Shown piece after piece: positions 1 through 5,151 of a DNA stretch of 5,151 nucleotides; the first letter of the stretch is position 1, and every line of letters begins with the position of its first letter. This stretch comes from Methanomicrobiales archaeon (lineage in GTDB: Archaea; Halobacteriota; Methanomicrobia; Methanomicrobiales; Methanospirillaceae): NCBI GenBank assembly GCA_012520015.1, contig JAAYPD010000133.1:1-5151 (forward strand). The letters are read 5' to 3'. The position numbers were made by a program, and so were the translations under genes. The notes below the pieces were generated by a model, which did no database searches, had not been told where the DNA came from, and saw only the letters and a program-made list of their open reading frames with translations.

Positions 1-225
1 AAAATTTTTTGGAAGATTTTGATACACCTGCAGATATTTCATCTTATCCGGGATTTGAGCGAGTTCAAATTCAATAAGATCACTTATCACCAGTGTCCAT
101 GTAAATCCACAATTCCTTAATATCTCAAGGACGGCCTGACTTTCAATGAAATTCCTTGGCTGTGTCTGATCATCAAAGGGTCGACATAAACAACAAACAT
201 CAAGGTAGACCCTCAGTATATCCAT
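1..225 (-). CDS. PIN-domain protein, probable toxin nuclease (C-terminal part outside window)
   Basis: The minus strand from the ATG at 225 is open to the window edge, giving the first 75 residues. The N-terminus has a hydrophobic strand with D9, then C-C-L-C-R-P-F-D-D-Q (residues 11-20), the hallmark of a PIN subfamily whose members usually read L-D-x-C-C-x-N-R-P-F-D-D-Q. Further on, a strand ending in S48-D49 is followed by E52 and E54, fitting the second acidic position of the fold. PIN proteins are Mg-dependent ribonucleases, commonly toxins of VapBC-like pairs. D9 and E54 are probably metal ligands, inferred from the family. The usual N of the N-R-P-F motif is a cysteine here. About half the usual length (roughly 140-160 residues) is visible. 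No clear Shine-Dalgarno sequence precedes the ATG. A small ORF at 200-334 overlaps the start and might be a cognate antitoxin, but it matches no antitoxin family I recognise. PIN fold confidence is high; toxin role is inference. Confidence 0.8.
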   Translation of the reverse strand, partial: MDILRVYLDVCCLCRPFDDQTQPRNFIESQAVLEILRNCGFTWTLVISDLIEFELAQIPDKMKYLQVYQNLPKNF

Positions 226-334
226 GATTAATATTTGCAATCATAGCATATGGATAATTCGAAATTAGGAATACGATTTTGCCAGGCTCCATATCCTCTA
301 TGATAACTCCCTTCTTGTCATTGTCGGTCTCCAT
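200..334 (-). CDS. Possible 44-residue ORF upstream of the PIN gene
   Basis: A short minus-strand reading frame starts with ATG at 334 and ends with TGA at 200-202, overlapping the PIN start by 26 bases. The product is mildly acidic at the front (M-E-T-D-N-D-K-K) and then has an E-D-M-E-P-G-K-I-V-F-L-I-S stretch that could form a beta strand. Its position directly upstream of, and overlapping, a PIN gene is where an antitoxin would sit. I do not recognise the protein. The frame also stays open further upstream, antisense to the ATPase remnant, so openness alone is weak evidence. There is no strong ribosome binding site. It may be a chance ORF. Confidence 0.25.
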   Translation of the reverse strand: METDNDKKGVIIEDMEPGKIVFLISNYPYAMIANINHGYTEGLP

Positions 335-352
335 CCTGTAGGAGAGACTGGA

Positions 353-553
353 ATGAGTGCAGATTACACCGTCATCCATGATCAGACCGGGAAGAATATG
401 GAGCGGGAGATTGGTGGTCTGTTAACTGCTTGTAAAGCATTTGATCTGGATACCGGGTATATCATCACTGAACAGGCCGAAAAGATCATGGAGGAAGATG
501 GTGTGGAGATCAGGATAGTGCCGGTTGTTGAGTATTTGCTGGGATTTCATTAA
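353..553 (+). pseudogene. C-terminal remnant of a DUF4143-type AAA ATPase
   Basis: This 66-residue frame resembles the very end of archaeal and bacterial ATPases that carry a C-terminal DUF4143 (PD-(D/E)XK-like) domain and are normally about 400 residues long. The visible pattern is a short strand (D-Y-T-V), a polar turn, the helix M-E-R-E-I-G-G-L-L-T-A-C-K-A-F, then G-Y-I-I-T, a D-G-V-E-I strand and the closing I-V-P-V-V-E-Y-L-L. That order is the usual finish of the family, with I-V-P-x-x-x-x-L-L just before the stop. Upstream, the same frame is open only back to a TAG at 266-268, and residues before the ATG do not look like the expected sequence. There is no Walker A or B motif, so everything N-terminal is missing. 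I read it as a deletion remnant rather than a functional small gene. Family assignment is from pattern memory and unsearched. Confidence 0.55.
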
Positions 554-554
554 C

Positions 555-689
555 ACTAATGTTCACTTCAGATTTTCAGGTATTGGGTACAGCTTTTTGG
601 TAACAGAATTTGCCGAGGTTGAGGCGCTTGATGAGTTTGTTGATCTCACATTAAGACTTGAAAACGGAGACATCCTGAGCTTAGAGATC
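555..689 (+). pseudogene. Possible remnant of an Rpn/PD-(D/E)XK-like gene
   Basis: Immediately after the ATPase remnant, another plus-strand frame reads like protein: an H-F-R-F-x-G-I-G-Y-S-F-L segment, an acidic helix E-V-E-A-L-D-E-F-V-D, then a two-strand unit L-T-L-R-L-E-N-G-D-I-L-S-L-E-I. A D...L-x-N-G-x-I-L-x-L-E pattern is typical of the nuclease-core region of Rpn-like or transposase-associated PD-(D/E)XK proteins in methanogens. Similarity appears to stop near 690, where the end of the minus-strand PAS gene (stop at 681) begins. No start codon belongs to it, and the rest of the fold is missing. The minus strand over the same bases gives only a serine-rich, unconvincing frame. The assignment is tentative and could be chance. 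Confidence 0.3.
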
Positions 690-1589
690 CTTGGGTTCCT
701 CCATACATCTGCAGATCATCAGAACGACAGATTTTTCTTTCATTCTGAATCGTTGTTCTGAAATGTCAACTAAAATTTCCCCCCCGTCTTTTCTCATCAT
801 AATTCCTTGGTACCTGATAATCTGGTCTTCAGTGAACTGTTTCACATAACTTTTTTGGTATTTGGTATTGTGTTTTTCTGTAATAATATCTGAAGATACC
901 ATTAAGACCAGTTCATCATGATTGTATTGTAAAACCTGGCAGGCTCGAATATTTGCCTCGATTATTCTGTCTGCTTCTCCTTCTTCATCCTGTTCAAACA
1001 GAAGGGTAAGTTCGGCAATATTATTAAAGACCGCTCGATACCATAACTCCTGTTCTGATAAAAAAGCTGCTTTTTTCTCTGAAACCATTAATTGTTCTGC
1101 AAGCTTCTGGTTAGATTCCTGAAGTGCATGTGTTCGTTCGTGCACAATGTACTCAACCGATTGCAGATATAATCGGTTCTGCTCTTCACACCGTTTTAAC
1201 TGAGTGATATCCCTGCCGATTGCGTTATACTCCAATAATTCTCCATGGGCAGAGAAATGCCCCCGCACATACCACTGCAACCAGCGGTTAAGTCCGTTAC
1301 TGGTAACATCTTTCGTTTCAAATTCAATAATTGGATTCTCAAGGGTTATTTGTTGGTAAACAGCTTCAGTTTCTAATGAGAGACTGGTGAGCGTAAAAGG
1401 GAATAGTCTCTTCCCCAGAAGATCATCTGCTGAACGCCGTGCAGCATCGCAATAAGCTTTATTGATATATATAAGGGTAAGATCTGGTGCTCTCCGGCAT
1501 ACAAGATCTGGCTGGTCATCAACAATTGCACGATATCTTCCTTCAGACTCCTCCAAAAAAAAAGGAAAACGGCTGAACACGGGATTCAT
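681..1589 (-). CDS. PAS-PAS sensor module, downstream part of a frameshifted HTH-PAS gene
   Basis: This 302-residue frame continues the gene that starts at 2103 and is separated from it by one frameshift in a T9 tract (1555-1563). It holds a PAS domain at about residues 16-130, beginning E-S-E-G-R-Y-R, with a W-L-Q-W strand (103-106) and ending G-R-D-I-T (125-129). A charged helix follows (about 130-183, probable coiled-coil linker), then a second PAS domain at about 184-297 with F-N-N-I-A-E-L-T near its start and D-G-G-E-I-L-V-D-I-S in its C-terminal sheet. There is no kinase, methyl-acceptor or other output domain; the protein stops right after the last PAS. The first PAS is clearly of the same subfamily as the first PAS of the divergent receiver protein. 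An internal ATG at 1589 could permit separate translation by reinitiation, but this start lies inside the linker of the upstream frame and is not preceded by a good ribosome binding site. It is best read as the C-terminal two thirds of one protein. Confidence 0.8.
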   Translation of the reverse strand: MNPVFSRFPFFLEESEGRYRAIVDDQPDLVCRRAPDLTLIYINKAYCDAARRSADDLLGKRLFPFTLTSLSLETEAVYQQITLENPIIEFETKDVTSNGLNRWLQWYVRGHFSAHGELLEYNAIGRDITQLKRCEEQNRLYLQSVEYIVHERTHALQESNQKLAEQLMVSEKKAAFLSEQELWYRAVFNNIAELTLLFEQDEEGEADRIIEANIRACQVLQYNHDELVLMVSSDIITEKHNTKYQKSYVKQFTEDQIIRYQGIMMRKDGGEILVDISEQRFRMKEKSVVLMICRCMEEPKDL

Positions 1590-2103
1590 CCCTGAAGATT
1601 ACACCACACCCATAAGTATTGTCTTCAAGAATTAGTGGTAGAATTTTTACATGAAGGGTATAGTTCCTCCCTGATATATTCATCATACAGATCTCCTCTG
1701 ACATTTCCCCCTGGATTCCATTGGTGATGGCATCGATCAGATCGTCCTGACAGAACTCCTCTGGGAATGCATAGTGTGAATGGGGTATTTGTTCAGATGC
1801 ATTGAAAGAAAATAATTCCAGGAAATATTTATTGCAGGAAACAATATTTTTCTCCATATCAATGATACAGGCTGGGTCCATTACAAGGCGAAGCATTACC
1901 TTCGCAGGAATTCGCGAGCTCAACCGATAAAATTTCATCATCCCAAACTGCGCCACTTCAACATCCCCTCTCCTGACAAGAACCTGGAGATATTTTGCAA
2001 TGGTATTGCGGTTAATTGCAAACTGTTTTGTAAGTTCACTTATCGTAGCCGCATCCGCCTTCTTCTGTAGATAATTTATTATATTGGATTCAATATCTTT
2101 CAT
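1543..2103 (-). CDS. Winged HTH-PAS transcriptional regulator, upstream part of a frameshifted gene
   Basis: From the ATG at 2103 this frame gives 186 residues. Residues 1-64 form a winged helix-turn-helix: helix 1 I-E-S-N-I-I-N-Y-L-Q, then A-T-I-S-E-L-T-K-Q-F, the recognition helix N-R-N-T-I-A-K-Y-L-Q-V-L (31-42), and a wing ending near Y59-R60. Residues about 70-173 are a PAS domain (D-P-A-C-I-I-D-M-E through G-V-I-F-R-D-E-S). This HTH then PAS arrangement is familiar from methanogen one-component regulators. After R-D-E-S-R-V-Q-P-F-S the frame runs into F-F-F-G-G-V and stops, whereas the neighbouring frame continues with L-E-E-S-E-G-R-Y-R, exactly how a PAS-PAS linker reads. One T fewer in the T9 run would give a 473-residue HTH-PAS-PAS-PAS protein. 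A TTG at 2130 would add nine residues, but it lies near or upstream of the expected transcription start, so ATG 2103 is preferred. It probably binds DNA near its own promoter; that is inference. Confidence 0.85.
   Translation of the reverse strand: MKDIESNIINYLQKKADAATISELTKQFAINRNTIAKYLQVLVRRGDVEVAQFGMMKFYRLSSRIPAKVMLRLVMDPACIIDMEKNIVSCNKYFLELFSFNASEQIPHSHYAFPEEFCQDDLIDAITNGIQGEMSEEICMMNISGRNYTLHVKILPLILEDNTYGCGVIFRDESRVQPFSFFFGGV
1555..1563 (-). other. T9 homopolymer at which the HTH-PAS gene changes frame
   Basis: The coding strand reads TTTTCC, nine T, then GGAGGAG. In the upstream frame the run gives F-F-F-G-G-V and a stop; with eight T it reads F-F-L-E-E-S-E-G and continues through two more PAS domains. 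The two frames overlap by 47 bases (1543-1589). The tract could be a sequencing or assembly error, a real inactivating insertion, phase-variable slippage, or a site of RNA-polymerase slippage that yields a mixture of short and long proteins. The sequence alone cannot separate these. Confidence 0.85.
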
Positions 2104-2144
2104 ATATTTATTTCGGTAATTGCCTGGCAATCTTGCTTAACAAC

Positions 2145-2158
2145 TTTATACTTTAAAT
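2145..2158 (-). promoter_or_regulatory. TATA-like box for the HTH-PAS gene
   Basis: Read on the minus strand this A/T-rich element is TTTAAAGTATAAAG. It is centred about 48 bases before the ATG at 2103. An archaeal start site about 25 bases downstream of the box would fall near 2125 and leave a leader of roughly 20 bases. This placement supports ATG 2103 over the TTG at 2130. No strong Shine-Dalgarno sequence is seen. Prediction only. Confidence 0.4.
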
Positions 2159-2167
2159 TACTGTTAA

Positions 2168-2187
2168 ATCATATACACATATATGAT
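2168..2187. promoter_or_regulatory. Inverted repeat (7-6-7) in the divergent promoter region, candidate operator
   Basis: The arms ATCATAT (2168-2174) and ATATGAT (2181-2187) are perfect inverse complements around the six-base spacer ACACAT. The repeat lies between the TATA-like boxes of the two divergent genes, a natural place for a dimeric winged-HTH regulator to act on both. The arms are A/T-rich, in an A/T-rich region, so some chance of coincidence remains. Binding by the adjacent HTH-PAS protein is inference. Confidence 0.35.
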
Positions 2188-2193
2188 AGCTCA

Positions 2194-2205
2194 TTTAAAA
2201 AAATA
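2194..2205 (+). promoter_or_regulatory. TATA-like box for the receiver-GAF-PAS gene
   Basis: The element TTTAAAAAAATA is centred about 51 bases before the ATG at 2251. Transcription would be expected to start near 2225, giving a leader of about 25 bases. No clear Shine-Dalgarno sequence precedes ATG 2251. The call rests on composition and spacing only. Confidence 0.35.
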
Positions 2206-2250
2206 TTCTCAATTTGTGAATTTTTCTTACTCAAAAACATCCATAGTTCC

Positions 2251-4290
2251 ATGATATCTGTATTGTATATTGATGACCAGCAGGATCTTCTCACCATAGG
2301 GAAGCTTTTTCTTGAAAAAAGCGGAGAAATATCTGCAGATATATGTTCAGATCCTGAAAAGGCTTTCAGCCATCTGACAAAAAAGAGTTATGATGCCATC
2401 ATATCTGATTATGAAATGCCGGTGATTGACGGCATTACCTTGCTGAAAAAAATCAGACAACAGGGTTGCAATTCCCCTTTCATTATATTCACAGGAAAAG
2501 GACGTGAGGAAGTAGTAATCGAAGCATTAAATAGTGGTGCAGATTTTTACCTTCAGAAAGGCGGGGACCCAAAAGCTCAGTTCATTGAACTCATTCATAA
2601 AGTAAAAAAGGCGGTAGACAAGCAAAAGGCAGAGAAAGCGCTTGAAAAACAGATATCTTTGATTAAAAGAATAGCTGAAATCTCAACTGGCCTGATGAAT
2701 ACTCCCTCCCCACATATTGATCAAAAGATCGGGAATGCATTAGAAGAGATCGGAACCCTGTGCAGATCTGATCGCTGTTATCTCATCATGTGGGACGATG
2801 AGATGAAAAAAACTTTTTCAATAACGCATGAGTGGTGTAAACCTGGAATTACATCTGCATGTGAAAAAATCCAACATGACAATATATCCGATTATTCAAA
2901 TATTTTTTTTGAATTAAATCATAATCGATATTTCCTGTGTGAATCCATCGAAAGAAAAAAATCAGAAGAACCAGAACTTCCATGTAAAATTTCAGATTCA
3001 TCTATGAAATCGCTCCTTCTTGTCCCTATTCAGATCGGAGAGGAAATAACTGGTGTTCTGGGTCTTGATACTTTACAGCAGGAAACCTCATGGATTGATG
3101 AAGAAATTGACACTCTCAGGATCTTTGGCCAGGTAATTATCAATGCGATCATACGAAGAAAAGGAGATCAAAAGCTACTCGAAAGTGAAGAGCGGTATCG
3201 GAATGTAGTAGAACAACAGACTGAATTCATATGCCGGTATCGGCCTGACGGGACACATATCTTCGTTAACAATGCGTATTGCAGGTATTTTGATATCGCA
3301 CCAGGTGAAATCATTGGAAAGAAGTTCAGGCCACTGATACCAAAAGAAGATCTCAAAGAATTAAAACAATATTTTGCAAATCTCACACCTGAAAACCCTG
3401 ACGGGACCATTGAACACCAGGTGTTATTTCCCGATGGGGAGATAAGGTGGCAGCAATGGTCAGATCATGCGGTTTTTGATGAACATGGGACCTGTATTGA
3501 ATATCAGTCTGTTGGTCGTGATATAACCGATAGAAAACGGGCAGAAATAAATCTTACACAATCAGAGGAACTCTATCGTACGATATTTGAATCAACCGGA
3601 ACTGCCATGATGGTGCTCGATGAAGATACGGCCATTATTTCTGCAAATCATGAAATGGAGAGAATGTCCGGATATTCCCGCTTAAATCTTGAACATACCA
3701 TGTCATGGACCAGTTTTGTTTCTCCTGAAGATTTGACCCGGATGTATGAATATCACCAGAAACGCCGGAAAGGAGTAGTGGATATTCCTTCTCAGTATGA
3801 ATTTACCTTTGTATCCAGGGACAACCGGAGAATACGCTCATTTATCACGGTTGGTATGATCCCAGGCACAAAAAAGAGTATTGTATCAATAATAGATATA
3901 TCCAGGCTTTCTGATACTGAACATGCACTCCGGGAATCAGAAGAAAAATTCAGAAAACTGGCGGAATCATTGTCACTTGGGGTGTATATCATTCAGGATG
4001 AAAAATTCCTCTATGCAAACCCTTATATTGTTTCTCTCCTTGGATATTCAATTGAAGAGCTTTATGCCCTTCCCCTTCTCTCGTTTTTTATAGAAGAAGA
4101 TATTCCAATAATTAAAAAATCAATGGAAGATCGTCTGACTAAAAAAGTATCATCAGTAGTTTATAATGTTCATGCAAAAACAAAAAAGAATGAGATTATG
4201 TTAATTGAAATACAGGGTTCTGTGACGTTTTACCGATCTAAACCTGCATTTATTGGTGTCTTTAAAAAAATAGAGGTTGAATATGACTGA
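2251..4290 (+). CDS. Response-regulator receiver protein with GAF and three PAS domains, no output domain
   Basis: The 679-residue product begins with a complete receiver domain (about 1-122): acidic pocket D8-D9, phosphoacceptor D53 in I-S-D-Y-E-M-P, T81 in F-T-G-K-G, and K103 in Y-L-Q-K. The ATG is well placed because the first beta strand I-S-V-L-Y-I-D-D starts at residue 2. A helical linker (about 122-145) leads to a GAF domain (about 140-303) ending L-G-L-D-T and a long helix. Three PAS domains follow: about 312-428 with R-W-Q-Q-W (399-403) and G-R-D-I-T (422-426); about 438-552; and about 563-675 with G-V-Y-I-I-Q-D and Y-A-N-P. The protein then ends: there is no phosphoacceptor-histidine box, HATPase domain, HTH or GGDEF. 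It lacks predicted membrane segments, so it should be cytoplasmic. A partner kinase must phosphorylate D53, and output presumably goes through protein contacts. Its last codons overlap the next gene by 8 bases, indicating an operon. Domain calls are strong; the physiological signal is unknown. Confidence 0.93.
   Translation: MISVLYIDDQQDLLTIGKLFLEKSGEISADICSDPEKAFSHLTKKSYDAIISDYEMPVIDGITLLKKIRQQGCNSPFIIFTGKGREEVVIEALNSGADFYLQKGGDPKAQFIELIHKVKKAVDKQKAEKALEKQISLIKRIAEISTGLMNTPSPHIDQKIGNALEEIGTLCRSDRCYLIMWDDEMKKTFSITHEWCKPGITSACEKIQHDNISDYSNIFFELNHNRYFLCESIERKKSEEPELPCKISDSSMKSLLLVPIQIGEEITGVLGLDTLQQETSWIDEEIDTLRIFGQVIINAIIRRKGDQKLLESEERYRNVVEQQTEFICRYRPDGTHIFVNNAYCRYFDIAPGEIIGKKFRPLIPKEDLKELKQYFANLTPENPDGTIEHQVLFPDGEIRWQQWSDHAVFDEHGTCIEYQSVGRDITDRKRAEINLTQSEELYRTIFESTGTAMMVLDEDTAIISANHEMERMSGYSRLNLEHTMSWTSFVSPEDLTRMYEYHQKRRKGVVDIPSQYEFTFVSRDNRRIRSFITVGMIPGTKKSIVSIIDISRLSDTEHALRESEEKFRKLAESLSLGVYIIQDEKFLYANPYIVSLLGYSIEELYALPLLSFFIEEDIPIIKKSMEDRLTKKVSSVVYNVHAKTKKNEIMLIEIQGSVTFYRSKPAFIGVFKKIEVEYD
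4273..4277 (+). promoter_or_regulatory. Ribosome binding site for the tandem-PAS gene
   Basis: GAGGT, followed by TGA, lies five bases before the ATG at 4283 and matches the archaeal anti-16S sequence better than anything upstream of the other genes here. It lies inside the final codons of the receiver-GAF-PAS gene, consistent with translational coupling, and it decides the start in favour of ATG 4283 over the in-frame ATG three codons later. Confidence 0.6.
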
Positions 4291-5151
4291 AATGATCAAT
4301 TATTATAAAAATACTCCTTCGATTCGTGATAATAACGCGATTTTTCAGGACAATCCGGCTCTTATGCTGATCCTGGATCTATCCTTTAACATCGTTGATG
4401 TGAACAATGCATGGGTGCAAAAGAGTGGATATTCACGTGAACAGCTCCTTTCAATGAACTTAAAAGATCTTACAGTCCTCTCACGTTCAGGTGACACTAT
4501 TGATAGTGCACTCCGAGAGAAGCATGCAATATCAGGGGAGATGGTTCTTAATACCCCAAACGGAAGACTTGCCCTGGAGTACCATTACACCCCTCTTTTC
4601 TCTCCAGCTGATGGGAGTAGCATTGAAAACCTTCTTGCGGTATATTTTGATGTTACTGAAAACCGGAGACTGCAAAGAAAGAACCAGTTAATGATTGATA
4701 ATAATCCCACTCTTTTCTTCATACTGGATAAAAATTTTCAGGTTATTGAAGCGAACCCGGCCTGGGAAATTATCACCGGTTACACACGGCAACAATTGCT
4801 CTCCATGAAACTTACCGATTTCAACGTTTATCAACGCCAGGGGGGGAATGTTATGGATGCATTCACAAAGGGTGCTGAGGTGACCGGTGAGCTGGGAGTT
4901 ATTGTCCCGAAAGGAAGGTTGCACTTACAATATCATTACGTGCCTTTTATTTCAGAGGACGGCCAGGTATACGAGATCCTTGCAGCATATTTTGATGTCA
5001 CTGCATTTCAAGCTCTTGCTCAAAGAAATCGCGTTCTTATTGAAAAAAATCCAACCCTGTTTTTCATACTGGATAAAAGCCTTCAGATTACAGAGGCAAA
5101 TCCTGCCTGGGAGGCTGCTTCCGGATACTCAATGGATCAGCTTCTCTCCAT
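4283..5151 (+). CDS. Tandem PAS-repeat sensor protein, N-terminal part (possibly a cytoplasmic chemoreceptor)
   Basis: The frame is open from ATG 4283 to the window edge, giving 289 full residues. After a short polar N-terminus it consists of PAS repeats of one subfamily: repeat 1 at about 20-127, repeat 2 at about 137-244, and the start of repeat 3 at about 252-289. Each opens with N-P-x-L-x-x-I-L-D, continues with an A-N-P-A-W-like segment (N-N-A-W in repeat 1) and S/T-G-Y-(S/T)-x-x-Q-L-L-S-M, and the complete ones end in a Y-F-D-V-T strand. Repeats 2 and 3 are the most alike. No membrane segment or kinase motif is visible. In Methanospirillum-type archaea such PAS chains are often followed by an MCP signalling domain, making this a probable soluble chemotaxis transducer; a histidine kinase is also possible. 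The output domain lies outside the window, so the final role is inferred. The 8-base overlap with the preceding receiver gene and a good ribosome site point to co-expression. Confidence 0.88.
   Translation, partial: MTEMINYYKNTPSIRDNNAIFQDNPALMLILDLSFNIVDVNNAWVQKSGYSREQLLSMNLKDLTVLSRSGDTIDSALREKHAISGEMVLNTPNGRLALEYHYTPLFSPADGSSIENLLAVYFDVTENRRLQRKNQLMIDNNPTLFFILDKNFQVIEANPAWEIITGYTRQQLLSMKLTDFNVYQRQGGNVMDAFTKGAEVTGELGVIVPKGRLHLQYHYVPFISEDGQVYEILAAYFDVTAFQALAQRNRVLIEKNPTLFFILDKSLQITEANPAWEAASGYSMDQLLS
4352..5151 (+). repeat. Tandem PAS-coding repeats, 345-351 base period
   Basis: Equivalent N-P codons start at 4352, 4703 and 5048, so the unit is 351 then 345 bases. Repeats 2 and 3 share a perfect 16-base match, ttcatactggataaaa, at 4718-4733 and 5063-5078, and similar flanking codons. 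Repeat 1 is more diverged. The pattern points to internal duplication of a PAS unit, the 2-to-3 copy being the most recent seen here. The array probably continues beyond the window. Confidence 0.8.

Noticed and set aside
525..552. ATG at 525 as the true start of a 78-residue gene running to 761
   Set aside because: The first part overlaps the ATPase remnant and the last part is antisense to the PAS gene end; only the central portion looks like protein, so it is treated as a remnant.
554..680. Transcription terminators between the convergent ends
   Set aside because: Only short T runs are present and I see no convincing hairpin or long T tract on either strand.
922..1122. Plus-strand 66-residue frame
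   Set aside because: It is antisense to the PAS-PAS coding region, has a serine-rich low-complexity look, and no start signal.
2104..2130. TTG start at 2130 adding nine residues to the HTH-PAS protein
   Set aside because: The extension is not part of the helix-turn-helix, the ATG at 2103 begins the protein in the way the family usually does, and the predicted transcription start near 2125 would fall inside or past the TTG.
3168..3410. Minus-strand 80-residue frame
   Set aside because: It lies wholly antisense to the first PAS domain of the receiver protein and reads as serine/arginine-rich shadow sequence.
3792..3992. Minus-strand 66-residue frame
   Set aside because: It lies antisense to the second and third PAS domains of the receiver protein; no motif or ribosome site.
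4491..4924. Plus-strand frame at 4491-4691 and minus-strand frame at 4688-4924
   Set aside because: Both overlap the clearly coding tandem PAS gene in other frames and show no recognisable protein features.
1..5151. CRISPR array, tRNA, rRNA or insertion-sequence ends
   Set aside because: No regularly spaced short repeats, no tRNA-like cloverleaf and no transposase or terminal inverted repeats were recognised by eye; the only long-period repeats are the PAS-coding units.

Overview
The window looks like the chromosome of a methanogenic archaeon of the Methanomicrobia, most like Methanospirillum and its relatives. The grounds are the A/T-rich DNA, the small helix-turn-helix plus PAS regulator of the type common in that group, the stacking of PAS and GAF domains in soluble signalling proteins, archaeal-style A/T-rich promoter boxes, and a PIN-domain protein and DUF4143-type ATPase debris typical of these genomes. 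This assignment is inference from protein style; no database search was possible.

Left part (about 1-690) is accessory or decaying DNA. A PIN-domain protein (probable toxin nuclease) runs off the left edge on the minus strand from a start at 225, with a possible 44-residue ORF overlapping its start. Facing it on the plus strand is a 66-residue remnant (353-553) that matches only the C-terminal end of a DUF4143-type ATPase. It is followed by a second likely remnant (about 555-689) that resembles part of an Rpn/PD-(D/E)XK-like protein.

Middle part (681-2103, minus strand) is a sensor-regulator with an N-terminal winged helix-turn-helix and three PAS domains. Its reading frame is broken once, at a run of nine T (coding strand). 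Removing one T gives one continuous protein of 473 residues.

Right part (2251-5151, plus strand) is a divergently transcribed two-gene unit. The first gene encodes a 679-residue protein with an intact receiver domain, a GAF domain and three PAS domains, but no histidine-kinase or DNA-binding output. Its stop overlaps the start of the second gene by 8 bases. That second gene is open to the window edge and encodes a chain of near-identical PAS repeats every 115-117 residues; in this group such chains often precede a chemoreceptor (MCP) signalling domain, which would lie outside the window.

The 147-base divergent intergenic region has one A/T-rich TATA-like box for each direction, with a 7-6-7 inverted repeat between them, a plausible operator for the HTH-PAS regulator. 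The simplest reading is a soluble signal-sensing locus: a one-component PAS transcription regulator next to a phosphorylatable receiver-GAF-PAS protein and a multi-PAS receptor. The first PAS domain of the receiver protein and the second PAS domain of the regulator share a W-x-Q-W strand and a G-R-D-I-T end, which suggests that the two divergent genes sense related signals.
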